A stretch of DNA of 64,000 nt from Caballeronia pedi (lineage in GTDB: Bacteria; Pseudomonadota; Gammaproteobacteria; Burkholderiales; Burkholderiaceae), in NCBI RefSeq assembly GCF_001544915.2, contig NZ_FCOE02000002.1, positions 62,001-126,000 on the forward strand, read 5' to 3'. The notes beneath the pieces are model-generated. The model saw only the letters and a list, made by a program, of their open reading frames with translations. It did not search any database and had not been told where the DNA came from. Both the position numbers and the translations under genes were made by a program. Positions 28,761 to 38,520 of the stretch are shown piece by piece. The number at the start of each line of letters is the position of its first letter. The stretch's first letter is position 1.

Positions 28761-29708
28761 TCAGCGCGGTGACGACCAGCCCTTGTAGCTGCCGACGTTC
28801 TCGCGCGTCACCAGCGTCGACGGCAACAGGATCGTCGAGCTGCTCGGCTTCTTGCCGTTCATCAGGTCATAACCGACGCTGACCGCCTGCTGCGCCATCG
28901 CCCACGGATCCTGGCTCGCCGATGCCTGAACCGACGTATCCGACTTCAGCGCCACTTCGATATCCGGCGCGCCGTCTACCGACGTGATCACGATATTCCC
29001 GCGATGCAGCTGCTTCGCCGCGAGGTCCGTGCCGATCGCTTGCGGATCGTTGATCGCGAACACGCCGTCGAGCTTCGGGAAACGCGTGAGATAGCCCTGC
29101 ATCGCGTTCATGCCGCCTTCGCGCGAGCCCTTGGCGTCCTGATCGTCGGACAGGACCTTGATGCCCGGATTCTTCGCGAGCACGCTCTTGCAGCCGTTCA
29201 CGCGATCGATCACCGCCGACACCTGCGGCCCGTTCTCGATCACCACGTTGCCCTTGCCGTTGAGCTTCTTCGCGAGGAAGTCGCAGGAAATTTCGCCGGC
29301 CTGCACGTTGTTGGTCTGCACGGTCGCGTCCGCGCCCGCCGCCGCCACGTCCACCGCGATCACGACGATGCCCGCCTTCTGCGCCTTCTTCACCGCCGGC
29401 TCGATCGCCTTCGGATCGACGGCGTTCAGCAGGATCATGTCGACGTGCGCCGAAATGAAGTTGTCGATCTGCGTGAACTGCTTGTTCATGTCGTAGTCCG
29501 ACGACACCGCCTGCACCTTGGCGCTCGGATTGATGGCCTTCGCCTTGGCTTCCGCGCCCTTTGCGATCGTCACGAAGTACGGGTTGCCGAGCGAGCCGAC
29601 CGTGATGCCGACGGATTTCAACTGCTTGTCGGCGGCGTGCGCCGACAGCGACAGGGTGAATCCGAGAGCGAGAGCGACGCTGGCGAAAAGCTTGTTGTGT
29701 TTGCGCAT
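28761..29708 (-). CDS. Sugar ABC transporter substrate-binding protein (RbsB-like)
   Basis: 315 residues with a Sec signal (MRKHNKLFASVALALGFTLSLSAHA). The Peripla_BP_4 fold is shown by VGITVGSLGNPYFVTIAKGAEAKAK, DMILLNAVDPKAIEPAVKKAQKAGIVVIAVDV and GVFAINDPQAIGTDLAAKQ. The ATG at 29708 has GGAGA upstream. It is the last gene of the order ROK regulator, ATPase, permease, binding protein. The ligand is a sugar or polyol by family. Confidence 0.92.
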   Translation of the reverse strand: MRKHNKLFASVALALGFTLSLSAHAADKQLKSVGITVGSLGNPYFVTIAKGAEAKAKAINPSAKVQAVSSDYDMNKQFTQIDNFISAHVDMILLNAVDPKAIEPAVKKAQKAGIVVIAVDVAAAGADATVQTNNVQAGEISCDFLAKKLNGKGNVVIENGPQVSAVIDRVNGCKSVLAKNPGIKVLSDDQDAKGSREGGMNAMQGYLTRFPKLDGVFAINDPQAIGTDLAAKQLHRGNIVITSVDGAPDIEVALKSDTSVQASASQDPWAMAQQAVSVGYDLMNGKKPSSSTILLPSTLVTRENVGSYKGWSSPR

Positions 29709-29781
29709 GTTGTTGTCTCCAGTTGGTCCTTTTTTCGAGGGCGGGCGCACGCGGACCCGAATGCGCCCGGATAGCGAAAGT

Positions 29782-30819
29782 TCAGGTGCGAGCCGAGCCG
29801 CGCTGACGGTAACGATCGAGCGCCACCGCGCCGATGATCACGAGGCCCTTGATGATGTATTGCCAGATGTCCGACACGCCGAGCAGCACGAGACCGTTCG
29901 TCAGCACCGCGATGATGAGCGCGCCCACCAGCGTGCCGACGATCGAGCCCACGCCGCCGACGAAGCTCGTGCCGCCGAGAATCACCGCGGCGATCGCATC
30001 GAGTTCATACGACTGGCCGAGCTGCAAACCATTCGCGGCGTAGAGACGCGCGGCGGACATCACCGCGCCGAGACCCGCGAGCAAGCCCGAGATCGCGTAG
30101 ACGAAGAGCTGAATGCCCCACACCTTGATACCCGAAAGACGCGCCGCTTCCGGATTGCCGCCGACCGAATAGATGCGCAGGCCGAGCACGGTGCGTCGCA
30201 GGATGAACCACGACACGAGCACGACGAGCAGCGCGATGATCACGAGCCAGGGCACGCCGAACAGCGTGTCGTTGCCGATGAACGCGAACGACAGTTGCGG
30301 ATTGAAGATGGTCGTGTCGTGACCGATCAGCCGCGCGATGCCGCGTACCGCGGTGAGCGAGCCGAGCGTGACGATGAACGGCGGCAGTTTCAGCAACGCG
30401 ATCAACAGGCCGTTGACCACGCCGAAGCCGAGACCGACCGCGAGCGCCGCCGGAACGCCGAGCCAGCCCCAGCCCGGAATGTTCGATGCGAGCAGTGCGG
30501 CGACCGCGCCCGCCGAAAGAATCGAGCCCACCGACAGATCGATACCGCCCGTCAGAATCACGAAGGTCATGCCTGCCGCGAGCACGATGTTGATCGATGC
30601 CTGCTGCGTGACGATCGACATGTTCTGGAAGCTGAAGAAGCCATCCGTCACGATGCCGAAGCCGATGCACAGCAAGATCAGCACCGGCAGCATGCCGGCG
30701 GTGCGCATCAGCACCTGCATGCGCTCGCGATGTTCGATGCGGCTCTGCCGCTGGGTCGTGCTTTCTGCTTTCGCAACCGGCGCGGCGCCTGTTTCCTGGT
30801 GTTTCGTCGTGTTAGCCAT
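29782..30819 (-). CDS. Sugar ABC transporter permease (RbsC-like)
   Basis: 345 residues; a polar N-terminal tail of about 40 residues, then 9-10 membrane helices. The family motif VILTGGIDLSVGSILSAGAVAA and the C-terminal LDAIAAVILGGTSFVGGVGSIVGTLVGALII are both present. Start 30819 has GGAGAG upstream; 16 bp separate it from the ATPase stop. Confidence 0.94.
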   Translation of the reverse strand: MANTTKHQETGAAPVAKAESTTQRQSRIEHRERMQVLMRTAGMLPVLILLCIGFGIVTDGFFSFQNMSIVTQQASINIVLAAGMTFVILTGGIDLSVGSILSAGAVAALLASNIPGWGWLGVPAALAVGLGFGVVNGLLIALLKLPPFIVTLGSLTAVRGIARLIGHDTTIFNPQLSFAFIGNDTLFGVPWLVIIALLVVLVSWFILRRTVLGLRIYSVGGNPEAARLSGIKVWGIQLFVYAISGLLAGLGAVMSAARLYAANGLQLGQSYELDAIAAVILGGTSFVGGVGSIVGTLVGALIIAVLTNGLVLLGVSDIWQYIIKGLVIIGAVALDRYRQRGSART

Positions 30820-30835
30820 GTCTCTCTCCGTATCC

Positions 30836-32380
30836 TTAAGCCGCCTGATCGAGCTTGATCTTCGAGCCCGTCGCCAGTTCGATGATGCCTTCCTGTGAAA
30901 TCGGCTTGCCGGAATGGCCGCCGAGTTCGCCCGCGATTTCGCCTTCACGCATCACGAGCACGCGGTCCGCCACGCCGATCACTTCCGGCAACTCGCTCGA
31001 GATGACGATCACGCCGACGCCCGTGCGCGCGAGATCGTTGATGATTCGATAAATCTCCGACTTCGCGCCGATATCGACGCCGCGCGTCGGCTCGTCGAGG
31101 ATCAGCACTTCCGGCTTCGTTTCGAGCAGGCGCGAGAGCAGCACCTTCTGCTGGTTGCCGCCCGACAGCGCGCCCACGTTCACGCGCATGTTCGGCACGC
31201 GAATCGTCAGCGCGGCGATCGCGTCCTTCGCGCGCGTGTTGCCGCGCGGCAGATCCATCACGCCCGCTTTCGCGTCGCGTCCGGCGATCGTGATGTTGAT
31301 GTTGTCGCGCACGCTCATGTCGAGGAACAGGCCCTGGCCCTTGCGGTCTTCGGTGAGATAGACGAGGCCGGCATCGATCGCGTCGCGCGGCGTGCGCAGT
31401 TTCACCGGCTTGCCGTGCATCGACACTTCGCCGCGGGTCTTTTCTTCCGCGCCGAAAATCAGCCGCGCGAGTTCCGTGCGTCCCGCGCCGACGAGTCCCG
31501 CGATGCCGAGCACTTCGCCCGCGTGCAGATCGAGGCTGCATCCTTTCACGCGATTGTTGTCGGCGATATCGCGCACGGACAGCACGACGTTGCCCGGATC
31601 GTAGGGCGCGTGCTCCTTCTTGTAGAAGCCGGAGATGTCGCGGCCGACCATCATCTTCACGAGGCTGTCGGCGGAGAGTTCGTCGCGCATCAGCGTGCCG
31701 ACATACGCGCCGTCGCGCAGCACCGATACGCGGTCCGACAGCTCGTAAATCTCCGCCATGCGGTGGCTGATGTAGATGATCGCGATGCCTTCCGCGCGCA
31801 GCGTGCGCACGAGTTCGAACAGACGATCGGTTTCGCGCGACGAGAGCGGCGTGGTCGGCTCGTCCATCACGAGGATGCGCGCATGCGCGTGCACGGCGCG
31901 CGCGATTTCGACGAGCTGCCGCTCCGCGATCGACAGATCGCCGACGAGCGTATGCGGCTTGAAACTCGCGCCGAGGCGCTTCAGCACGTCCTCGCAGCCG
32001 CGCTCCATGCCTTTGCGATCGACCAGCCTGCCGCGCCGCAGTTCGCGTCCCGCGTGGATGTTCTCCGCGACGGAAAGATTCGGCGCGAGGCTCAGTTCCT
32101 GATAGATCACGGCGACGCCGAGCGCGCGCGCGGCGAGCGGTCCGTCGATGGTCACGGTCTTGCCGTCGATGAGAATCTGGCCGCCGGCATCGGCCTGATA
32201 TGCGCCCGACAGGATTTTCATCAGCGTGGACTTGCCCGCGCCGTTTTCGCCCATCAGCGAATGCACTTCGCCGGGATAGACGGACAGGCGCACGTCATTG
32301 AGCGCGCGCACGCCCGGAAAGGTTTTGCTGATGCCGCGCATTTCGAGAAGCGGCGGCGGGCGGGACGGGTCATGCGGCAT
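30836..32380 (-). CDS. Sugar ABC transporter ATPase with two nucleotide-binding domains (RbsA-like)
   Basis: 514 residues, two ABC domains. Domain 1 has Walker A GENGAGKS, signature [15 protein letters not shown] and Walker [13 protein letters not shown]. Domain 2 has a degenerate Walker A ([10 protein letters not shown]), signature [15 protein letters not shown] and Walker [15 protein letters not shown], as usual for the CUT2 class. Its start overlaps the end of the ROK regulator gene by 11 bp. Confidence 0.95.
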   Translation of the reverse strand: MPHDPSRPPPLLEMRGISKTFPGVRALNDVRLSVYPGEVHSLMGENGAGKSTLMKILSGAYQADAGGQILIDGKTVTIDGPLAARALGVAVIYQELSLAPNLSVAENIHAGRELRRGRLVDRKGMERGCEDVLKRLGASFKPHTLVGDLSIAERQLVEIARAVHAHARILVMDEPTTPLSSRETDRLFELVRTLRAEGIAIIYISHRMAEIYELSDRVSVLRDGAYVGTLMRDELSADSLVKMMVGRDISGFYKKEHAPYDPGNVVLSVRDIADNNRVKGCSLDLHAGEVLGIAGLVGAGRTELARLIFGAEEKTRGEVSMHGKPVKLRTPRDAIDAGLVYLTEDRKGQGLFLDMSVRDNINITIAGRDAKAGVMDLPRGNTRAKDAIAALTIRVPNMRVNVGALSGGNQQKVLLSRLLETKPEVLILDEPTRGVDIGAKSEIYRIINDLARTGVGVIVISSELPEVIGVADRVLVMREGEIAGELGGHSGKPISQEGIIELATGSKIKLDQAA

Positions 32381-33650
32381 GGTTCACCTCTTGCGATTTG
32401 AAGCCCGCGTGGCGGATCGCCGCGCGCGGTGAGAAGTTGAAGAACATCGGCAAAGTGGCCGCGCCGATCGCACCCGCATCCGGGCCGAAGGAGCCGCGCA
32501 CGAGCGTCGGGGTGCCGCGCGCTTCGGGGGCGTTGGCGGCGAGCGTCGTCGAAAGGCGCTGGACGAGCTTGTCGAGCAGGCCGCCGTCGATATCCGAATC
32601 GATCACGACCATCGGCACGTCGAGCACGCAGAGCGTCGCGCGCAGGGCGGGCGCGAGCGCTTCGATGCAGTCGTCGATCCACTCGTCGACCGCGGGCAGA
32701 CGCTGCTCGATGCACGCCTGCAAATCGATGCGGTTGTCCGCCGCCGCGCCGCAATAGTTCAGATGCCGCACGAGCGAGTTCAGCGACGCCCGCGACAGCA
32801 GGATGTCCCAGCGGCCGGACGGCTGCGGCGCGGAAGGCAGGCGGCTCGGTGGCACCGGAATCACGCCGATGTCGCCCGCATTGCCCGACGTGCCGCGCAG
32901 GCAGTCGCCATTGATCGCGACGCCGCCGCCGATCGCCGAGCCGAGAAACAGATAGACGAAGTCGTCGCAGCGGCGGCCGTGGCCGTAGAACAGTTCGGCG
33001 GTCGCGGCGGCGTTGCCGTCGTTCTCGCTGAAGACGGGCAGTGACAGCGCGCGGCCGAGTTCATCGGCGAAATCGGTTTCGTCCCAGGCGCGGAAGGTTT
33101 CGGCGGGCAGGCCGAGTTCGCGCAGCCAGCTGCCGAGGTTGAACGGCTGCGCGATGCCGACGCCCGTCAGCCGCTCGCGTTCCGGCGCGCTCAGCAGGCC
33201 GAGCATGCTAGCGATGTCGCGCTGCACGATCTTCAGCACTTCGGACGGATGCGGCAGCACGGCATCGAGGACGCTGCGGGCGAGCACGTCGCCGGCGAAA
33301 TTCACGAGCACTGTCTCGATGCCCGTGCGATCCAGCCGCACGCCGATGCCGAATGCGCCGCGCGGATCGAGCCGGATCAGCGACGCGGGCTGGCCGCGCT
33401 GGCCGTCGAGACGTCGTCCGGTGTATTCGATCAGGCCCGCATTTTCCAGCGATTCGACGATGCTGCCGACCGCCGTGCTCGTCAGATTCGCGTGGCGCGC
33501 GAGTTCGGCCTTCGACGCCGGTTCGGCACGCCGCAGCGCCTGCAACAGCAGCCGCTCGTTGTACCGGCGTACGTTCGCGGAATTGCTTCCTCTGCCGCTG
33601 GGGGATTTCACGCGCTGCGTCTCCGAAGACGGCCATCGACTCGTGGCCAT
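32370..33650 (-). CDS. ROK-family transcription regulator (NagC/XylR-like)
   Basis: 426 residues: an N-terminal winged helix ([44 protein letters not shown]) followed by a ROK sugar-kinase-like fold with [13 protein letters not shown] and [26 protein letters not shown]. The CxCGxxGC zinc motif of many ROK proteins is absent, replaced by a region containing [19 protein letters not shown]. It is likely a repressor relieved by the transported sugar. It is the first gene of the ABC operon, and an AT-rich perfect 7-1-7 palindrome ends 6-20 bp upstream of its start, suggesting self-control of the whole operon. Confidence 0.9.
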   Translation of the reverse strand: MATSRWPSSETQRVKSPSGRGSNSANVRRYNERLLLQALRRAEPASKAELARHANLTSTAVGSIVESLENAGLIEYTGRRLDGQRGQPASLIRLDPRGAFGIGVRLDRTGIETVLVNFAGDVLARSVLDAVLPHPSEVLKIVQRDIASMLGLLSAPERERLTGVGIAQPFNLGSWLRELGLPAETFRAWDETDFADELGRALSLPVFSENDGNAAATAELFYGHGRRCDDFVYLFLGSAIGGGVAINGDCLRGTSGNAGDIGVIPVPPSRLPSAPQPSGRWDILLSRASLNSLVRHLNYCGAAADNRIDLQACIEQRLPAVDEWIDDCIEALAPALRATLCVLDVPMVVIDSDIDGGLLDKLVQRLSTTLAANAPEARGTPTLVRGSFGPDAGAIGAATLPMFFNFSPRAAIRHAGFKSQEVNHAA

Positions 33651-33655
33651 TAATT

Positions 33656-33670
33656 AAATCAAGTTGATTT
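33656..33670. promoter_or_regulatory. Perfect 7-1-7 palindrome, candidate ROK operator
   Basis: AAATCAA-G-TTGATTT, in an AT-rich island (33651-33676) within GC-rich DNA; symmetry continues imperfectly for six more bases on each side. It lies just upstream of the ROK gene and would overlap its promoter or leader. AT-rich palindromes are usual for NagC/Mlc/XylR-type regulators. Confidence 0.6.
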
Positions 33671-33900
33671 ATTTAAGAACGACGGCGCGTCGAAGTAAAG
33701 GAGGGAAATCCCGGAGCCGCTTTTTAAGCGTTTTTTGAAGAAAGGGTGCGGGCGGCGCGATGCCGGGCATCCGCAAACCGTGGACCCGGTGCGATTCACA
33801 CTAGGCGATGCGACGGGCACTTCCAAGCGCTTACTCGAAGCATCGGCCGAATCGATGTGCTATCGTCGGCGACACTTTTCGACACTTCCTTCGCCGTTTC

Positions 33901-34395
33901 ATGTTCTCGATCTCCCAGGCCACGCACGCCACCAAGGCGGCGCAATACGACGAGCTGCTTCAGCAAACCCGCGCGCTCATTGGCGATGAAACCGATTTCA
34001 TCGCCAATGCCGCGAATTTTTCTTCACTCGTCTTTCACACGCTGCCCGATCTGAACTGGGCCGGCTTCTATCTCTTCGACGGCAACGAGTTGGTCGTCGG
34101 GCCGTTTCAGGGCAAGCCGGCGTGCGTGCGGATCGCGCTCGGACGCGGCGTGTGCGGCACGGCGGCGCGCGAGCGGCGCACGCAGGTCGTGCCGGATGTG
34201 CACGCGTTTCCCGGCCATATCGCGTGCGATTCGGCGTCGCGCTCGGAGATCGTCGTGCCGCTCGTCGCGAGCGACGGCACGCTGATCGGCGTATGGGACG
34301 TCGACAGCCCCGTGCCGAACCGTTTCGACGACGAAGACGCGCTCGGCATGGAAGCGCTGTGCACGGCGTTCGTCGCGCTCGCGTGGAGAAAATGA
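33901..34395 (+). CDS. msrC: Free methionine-(R)-sulfoxide reductase, GAF-type
   Basis: 164 residues forming one GAF domain. The fRMsr signature is present: PACVRIALGRGVCGTAARERRTQVVPDVHAFPGHIACDSASRSEIVVPL split over residues about 80-130, with the three Cys of the catalytic/resolving set (PAC, GVCG, HIAC). It reduces free Met-R-sulfoxide in the cytosol and protects against oxidants. Its stop overlaps the next ATG (ATGA). Confidence 0.93.
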   Translation: MFSISQATHATKAAQYDELLQQTRALIGDETDFIANAANFSSLVFHTLPDLNWAGFYLFDGNELVVGPFQGKPACVRIALGRGVCGTAARERRTQVVPDVHAFPGHIACDSASRSEIVVPLVASDGTLIGVWDVDSPVPNRFDDEDALGMEALCTAFVALAWRK

Positions 34396-34790
34396 GCATC
34401 GATCCCGCAGACAACGGCGTCGTCACGATCGCGAGCGCGCAAAGCGCCGTCGCGACCGCCGACAAGCTCGAAGCGCTGATCCGCGCGCGCGGGCTGATCC
34501 TGTTCGCGCGCATCGACTTCAGCGGCGACGCCGCGCGCGCCGGCCTCACGATGCGGCCGAGCCAGTTGCTCGTGTTCGGCAATCCGCAGGCGGGCACGCC
34601 GCTGATGCAGGCCGTGCCGAGCGTCGCGCTCGACTTGCCGCTCAAGGTGCTGTCATGGGAAGACGCCGATGGCCGCGCGTGGCTTTCCTATAACGCGCCG
34701 GATTATCTGCGCGCGCGTCACGGACTCGATGCCGATCTGATGAAACCGCTGAGCGGCGTGGCCGCGCTCGCGGAGGCGGCGGCGCGCTGA
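34392..34790 (+). CDS. DUF302 protein
   Basis: 132 residues of a single DUF302 domain (LEALIRARGLILFARIDFSG, LTMRPSQLLVFGNPQAGTPLMQ, LPLKVLSWEDADGRAWLSYN, and a C-terminal RHGL). The function of the family is unknown; members are often in stress or redox settings. It is translationally coupled to msrC by a 4-bp overlap, which fits an oxidative-stress role, though this is inference. Confidence 0.9.
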   Translation: MSIDPADNGVVTIASAQSAVATADKLEALIRARGLILFARIDFSGDAARAGLTMRPSQLLVFGNPQAGTPLMQAVPSVALDLPLKVLSWEDADGRAWLSYNAPDYLRARHGLDADLMKPLSGVAALAEAAAR

Positions 34791-34859
34791 CAAGCTGGCG
34801 TCATCGGCGGGCAGACGCCTGCGTCTACAATGAGACGTTTTCATCCGTCTCAAAATCTC

Positions 34860-35843
34860 ATGACGAGCCTTGCCCGCCGCCGCCTGCTTGCCGCGTGCGC
34901 CCTGAGCGTGTGTGCGTTCGCGCGCGTGCGCGACGTGCGCGCGGCATCGGACAAGGCGACGGTCGCGCTCGTGATGAAGTCGCTGAACGATCCGTTCGTT
35001 GTCTCGATGATCGAAGGCGCGCGCAATTACCAGCGGCACTACGCATCGCAACTCGATCTGAGCACGCACGGCACGCTCGCCGACAATGACGTCGCCGGGC
35101 AGATTCACATCGTCGAGACGCTGATCGACGCGAAAACCAACGCGATCGTCATCGCGCCTGCGGACTCGAAGGCGTTGCTGCCGGTGGCCGCGAAGGCGAT
35201 TGCCTCGGGCATCATCGTGATCGCCATCGACAATCCGTTCGACGAAGCCGCGCAGGACGTGGCGGACCTCGCGATTCCGTTCGTCGGGCCGGACAGCCGG
35301 CGCGGCGCGAAACTCGTCGGCGCGTATCTCGGCTCGAAGCTGAAGGCGGGCGACGAGGTTGGCATCATCGAAGGGCCGGCGACCGATCGCAATTCGCAGC
35401 AACGCACGCTCGGCTTCAGGGAAGCGATGAACGCGGCGGGCATGCGTATCGCCGACACGGACGGCGGCGACTGGACCGTCGCGAGCGGCAAGTCGATCGC
35501 GCTGCAGATGCTTTACGCGCATCCGGATATGCGCGGCCTGCTTTGCGCGAACGACAACATCGCGATGGGCGCGATCGATGCGATCCGTATTGCCGGGAAG
35601 CGAGGCCGCGTGCTCGTGACGGGCTACAACAACATCGAAGCCGTGCAGCCGATGCTGGACGATGGCCGCCTGCTTGCGACGGTCGAGCAATTCGGCGCGC
35701 GGCAGGCGGTGTTCGGTGTGGACGTGGCCGTGAAGGCGTTGCTGGAGAAGCGGCGGCAGAGGGATTTATCGCCGTATATGGAGACGCCGGTGCAACTGGT
35801 GACGAAGGGGCAGGCGAAGGGGTTCCGGTTTGGGGGAGCGTGA
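34860..35843 (+). CDS. Orphan sugar-type ABC substrate-binding protein
   Basis: 327 residues from ATG 34860; an ATG at 34830 in the same frame would add 10 residues and is not excluded. A signal with twin arginines (LARRRLLAACALSVCAF) is followed by a Peripla_BP_4 fold (ATVALVMKSLNDPFVVSMIEGARNY, AIVIAPADSKALLPVAAKAIASG, IEGPATDRNSQQRTLGF, GLLCANDNIAMGAIDAI). No ATPase or permease accompanies it; it may feed one of the two CUT2 importers nearby or serve a receptor. Confidence 0.85.
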   Translation: MTSLARRRLLAACALSVCAFARVRDVRAASDKATVALVMKSLNDPFVVSMIEGARNYQRHYASQLDLSTHGTLADNDVAGQIHIVETLIDAKTNAIVIAPADSKALLPVAAKAIASGIIVIAIDNPFDEAAQDVADLAIPFVGPDSRRGAKLVGAYLGSKLKAGDEVGIIEGPATDRNSQQRTLGFREAMNAAGMRIADTDGGDWTVASGKSIALQMLYAHPDMRGLLCANDNIAMGAIDAIRIAGKRGRVLVTGYNNIEAVQPMLDDGRLLATVEQFGARQAVFGVDVAVKALLEKRRQRDLSPYMETPVQLVTKGQAKGFRFGGA

Positions 35844-35855
35844 GACGCCCCTGAA

Positions 35856-37043
35856 TCACTCCCCCGCCTTCCCCAACAACCCCCGCGCTGCAAGACTCCG
35901 ATACAACGCCCTCACGCCGAACGTCCACGGCTCGATTTCCGTCGAGAGCCTCACGGTATTGACCAGCGCGCCGAGGCTCGGCGTCGAGATCGTCACGACA
36001 TCGCCGAGATGATGCGTGAATCCGCCGCCCGCCGTATCGCGATCCTTGATCGGCGAGAACATCGTGCCGAGGAACAGCATGAAGCCATCCGGATACTGAT
36101 GATGCGCGCCGTGCGTCTGCGTGACGAGGTCGGCCGGATCGCGGCTGATTTCGCTCATGTGGCTGACGCCTTCGAGCACGAAGCCGTCGTCCGCGCCTTC
36201 GATACGCAGCGACACGCTCGTGCCACGCACCGAATCCAGCGTGAAGCGCTCATCGAACAGGCGCACGAACGGCCCGATCGCGCATGACGCGTTGTTGTCC
36301 TTCGCCTTGCCGAGCAACAGCGCGCTGCGGCCTTCGATATCGCGCAGGTTCACGTCGTTGCCGAGCGTCGCGCCGACGATCTCGCCGCGCGCATTCACCG
36401 CGAGCACGATCTCCGGCTCCGGGTTGTTCCATTGCGATGTCGGATACAGGCCGACATCCGCGCCGAAACCGACCGACGACATCGGCTGCGACTTAGAGAA
36501 CACTTCCGCATCCGGCCCGATGCCGACTTCCATGTACTGCGACCACGCGCCGCGACGCTCCAGCTCGGCCTTCAGCTTCGCCGCGCTTTCCGAACCGGGC
36601 TTGATCTGCGAGAGATCCGCGCCGATCAGCTTGTTGATCGTGTCGCGCACCTCCTGCGCGCGGCTCGCGTCGCCGCCCGCCTGTTCCTCGATCACGCGTT
36701 CCAGCAAGCTCACCGCGAACGTGACGCCGCACGCCTTTACCGCCTGCACATCGCAGGGCGCGAGCAGACGCAGGCCATCGTCGGAGGCATCGAGTGTCGC
36801 TTGCAGCAGATCCTGCACGTTGCCGAGATGCTCGCCTTCCGCGTTCCGGGCGATGTCGAGTGCGTCGGCGCTATCGAAGAGATCGGCGGTGGTCGGCGCG
36901 GCGCGCGTGATATCGAACACTTCGCCGCCGCGCACTGCGACGACAGCAGGACCGTTCACCGGCGCGGGACGCCAGACGCGGCCGATCAGCACGGCATCGG
37001 CGAAATCTTCGGGCAGACAGGAGGAGACGTTGACGGTTTGCAT
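35856..37043 (-). CDS. Fumarylacetoacetate hydrolase (FAH) family protein
   Basis: 395 residues. The FAH fold is indicated by the metal-binding region NNPEPEIVLAVNARGEIVGATLGNDVNLRDIEGRSALLLGKAKDNNASCAIGP, split over about residues 205-260 (E-x-E and D ligands), with KACGVTFAVSLLERVIEEQ before it. The long N-terminal part (100 residues) is typical of the larger members that cleave diketo- or keto-deoxy sugar acids. With the divergent IclR gene and sugar transporters nearby, a step in sugar-acid breakdown is likely; the substrate is unknown. Confidence 0.85.
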   Translation of the reverse strand: MQTVNVSSCLPEDFADAVLIGRVWRPAPVNGPAVVAVRGGEVFDITRAAPTTADLFDSADALDIARNAEGEHLGNVQDLLQATLDASDDGLRLLAPCDVQAVKACGVTFAVSLLERVIEEQAGGDASRAQEVRDTINKLIGADLSQIKPGSESAAKLKAELERRGAWSQYMEVGIGPDAEVFSKSQPMSSVGFGADVGLYPTSQWNNPEPEIVLAVNARGEIVGATLGNDVNLRDIEGRSALLLGKAKDNNASCAIGPFVRLFDERFTLDSVRGTSVSLRIEGADDGFVLEGVSHMSEISRDPADLVTQTHGAHHQYPDGFMLFLGTMFSPIKDRDTAGGGFTHHLGDVVTISTPSLGALVNTVRLSTEIEPWTFGVRALYRSLAARGLLGKAGE

Positions 37044-37120
37044 GAATGCGAATGACGGGCGGGAAAGGAAAGCCGATCGTAGCCCGCGTGCGTGGTGGTG
37101 TCCATCGGGTTGATTAAATG

Positions 37121-37134
37121 TCCAACCTGTTGGA
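37121..37134. promoter_or_regulatory. Perfect 6-2-6 palindrome, candidate IclR operator
   Basis: TCCAAC-CT-GTTGGA lies between the FAH gene start (37043, leftward) and the preferred IclR start at 37145. It overlaps the codons after an earlier possible ATG (37118), which argues that this ATG is not the start. Placement in a divergent promoter next to the regulator gene fits autoregulation and control of the FAH gene. Confidence 0.5.
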
Positions 37135-37144
37135 ATATCTGCAC

Positions 37145-37891
37145 ATGGAAAAAACCTATGACGTCCCCGCGTTGCGCCGCGCGAGCGACATTCTCGAAGC
37201 GCTCGCCGCAGCCGCCAAGCCCGTGCGCGCCGCCACGCTCGCGGAACAGACCGGCCTGTCGCGCAGCACGCTGTATCTGATGCTCGAAACGCTCGCGCGC
37301 ATGCAATGGATCAACAAGCGCGACGACGGCTACATGATCGGCGTCGGCCTGTTCGAGCTCGGCAACGCGTATGTGCGTCACGACAAGCTGCAGGCCGCGT
37401 TCCGCGAAGGCGCGGGCGCGTTCATCAACAAGCATAACGAGGTCGTGCAGCTCGCCGTGCTCGACGGCGTGCAGGTGGTTTATATCGCGCGCGAAGATGC
37501 GCATCGTCCGGTGCGGCTCGTCTCCGATCCCGGTTCGCGTCTGCCCGCGCATTGCTGCGCGCTCGGCAAGGCGCTGCTCGCCGGCATGACCGACGAAGCC
37601 ATCGTCGAGCGTCTGCCCGAGCGCCTCGAAGCGGTGACGCCGCGCACCATCACGCGGCGCGCGGCGCTGTTACGCGAACTCGCGGCGATCCGCGCGAGCG
37701 GGCTCGCGGTCGAGCGTGAGGAAGTCGCCGAGGGTCTCGCGTGTTTCGCGGCCTTCGTCGGGATGACGCCGGCGGGCAAGCGCGTCGCGGTATCGACGAG
37801 CGTGCCGGTTGGCCGGCTCGATCCGAAACGTGAAAAGCAGATCTCGATCGGCATCGTGCAGCTTGCGGCTCACTTGCGCGGCGCGCTCTGA
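37145..37891 (+). CDS. IclR-family transcription regulator
   Basis: 248 residues from ATG 37145 (an ATG at 37118 would overlap the operator-like palindrome). N-terminal winged helix LRRASDILEALAAAAKPVRAATLAEQTGLSRSTLYLMLETLARMQWI; C-terminal GAF-like effector domain with the GSRLPAHCCALGKALLAG motif. It probably controls the divergent FAH-family gene in response to a small acid or sugar metabolite. Its 3' end overlaps the convergent UspA gene by 22 bp. Confidence 0.93.
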   Translation: MEKTYDVPALRRASDILEALAAAAKPVRAATLAEQTGLSRSTLYLMLETLARMQWINKRDDGYMIGVGLFELGNAYVRHDKLQAAFREGAGAFINKHNEVVQLAVLDGVQVVYIAREDAHRPVRLVSDPGSRLPAHCCALGKALLAGMTDEAIVERLPERLEAVTPRTITRRAALLRELAAIRASGLAVEREEVAEGLACFAAFVGMTPAGKRVAVSTSVPVGRLDPKREKQISIGIVQLAAHLRGAL

Positions 37892-38424
37892 CGATGCGAT
37901 GCGCGCGCTTCTCCGCGGCCCTGCGACGCGGCGAAGCGCGCCTCGATCGACTCCATGTCCTTTTCCGCATAAAGGGGCGCGGGCGCGTGCGCCGCGATCA
38001 GCACGTCGCAGCGCGCGTGCATGCACACTACATCGCGCAGACGCGCTTCGCCGTGCCGCCAGCCGATATCCGCTTCGCCGCCGAGCACGATGAGATCCAC
38101 GCCCGCCGCTTGCGCTTCCTTCGCGATCAACGCACCGACGCTGGTGCCGTCGAGCGGCTGCGTGATGCTGCGCGCGACGCCGTCGATGCCCGCGCTGTCG
38201 ATCAGCCGCGCCGCATAGCGCGTCACGGCACGCGCGTGATCGTCGATGACGCCGAGCGTTTCGCCCGGATTGCTGTCGGCGGTGACGACCGCCCACCACG
38301 GCGTCTGATCGACGATATGCAGCGCGGTCAGGCGCGCGTTGCAGGCGCGGGCGCGCGTGATGGCGGTGGTCAGGGCGCTTTCGCTGAGGCTCGTGCCCAC
38401 CGCGACGAGAATGTGCTTGTACAT
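37870..38424 (-). CDS. Universal stress protein (UspA domain)
   Basis: 184 residues, one UspA fold (MYKHILVAVGTSLSESALTTAITRARACNARLTALHIVD, then AGVDLIVLGGEADIGWRHGEARLRDVVCMHARCDVLIA). The usual ATP-binding motif GxxGxxxxxxxGS is not kept: the equivalent region reads GGEADIGWRHGEARLRDVV, so it may belong to the non-ATP-binding class. A charged C-terminal tail of about 35 residues is added. Confidence 0.88.
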   Translation of the reverse strand: MYKHILVAVGTSLSESALTTAITRARACNARLTALHIVDQTPWWAVVTADSNPGETLGVIDDHARAVTRYAARLIDSAGIDGVARSITQPLDGTSVGALIAKEAQAAGVDLIVLGGEADIGWRHGEARLRDVVCMHARCDVLIAAHAPAPLYAEKDMESIEARFAASQGRGEARASHRQSAPRK

Positions 38425-38520
38425 GATGTGTCTCCTGTCTGGTTCGTTCAGACAGGATGATCGCCGTGCAGACTTAGGCGCGAATGAGCGCGCGCGTCGA
38501 CACGGAGTCCGGCGAATCCC

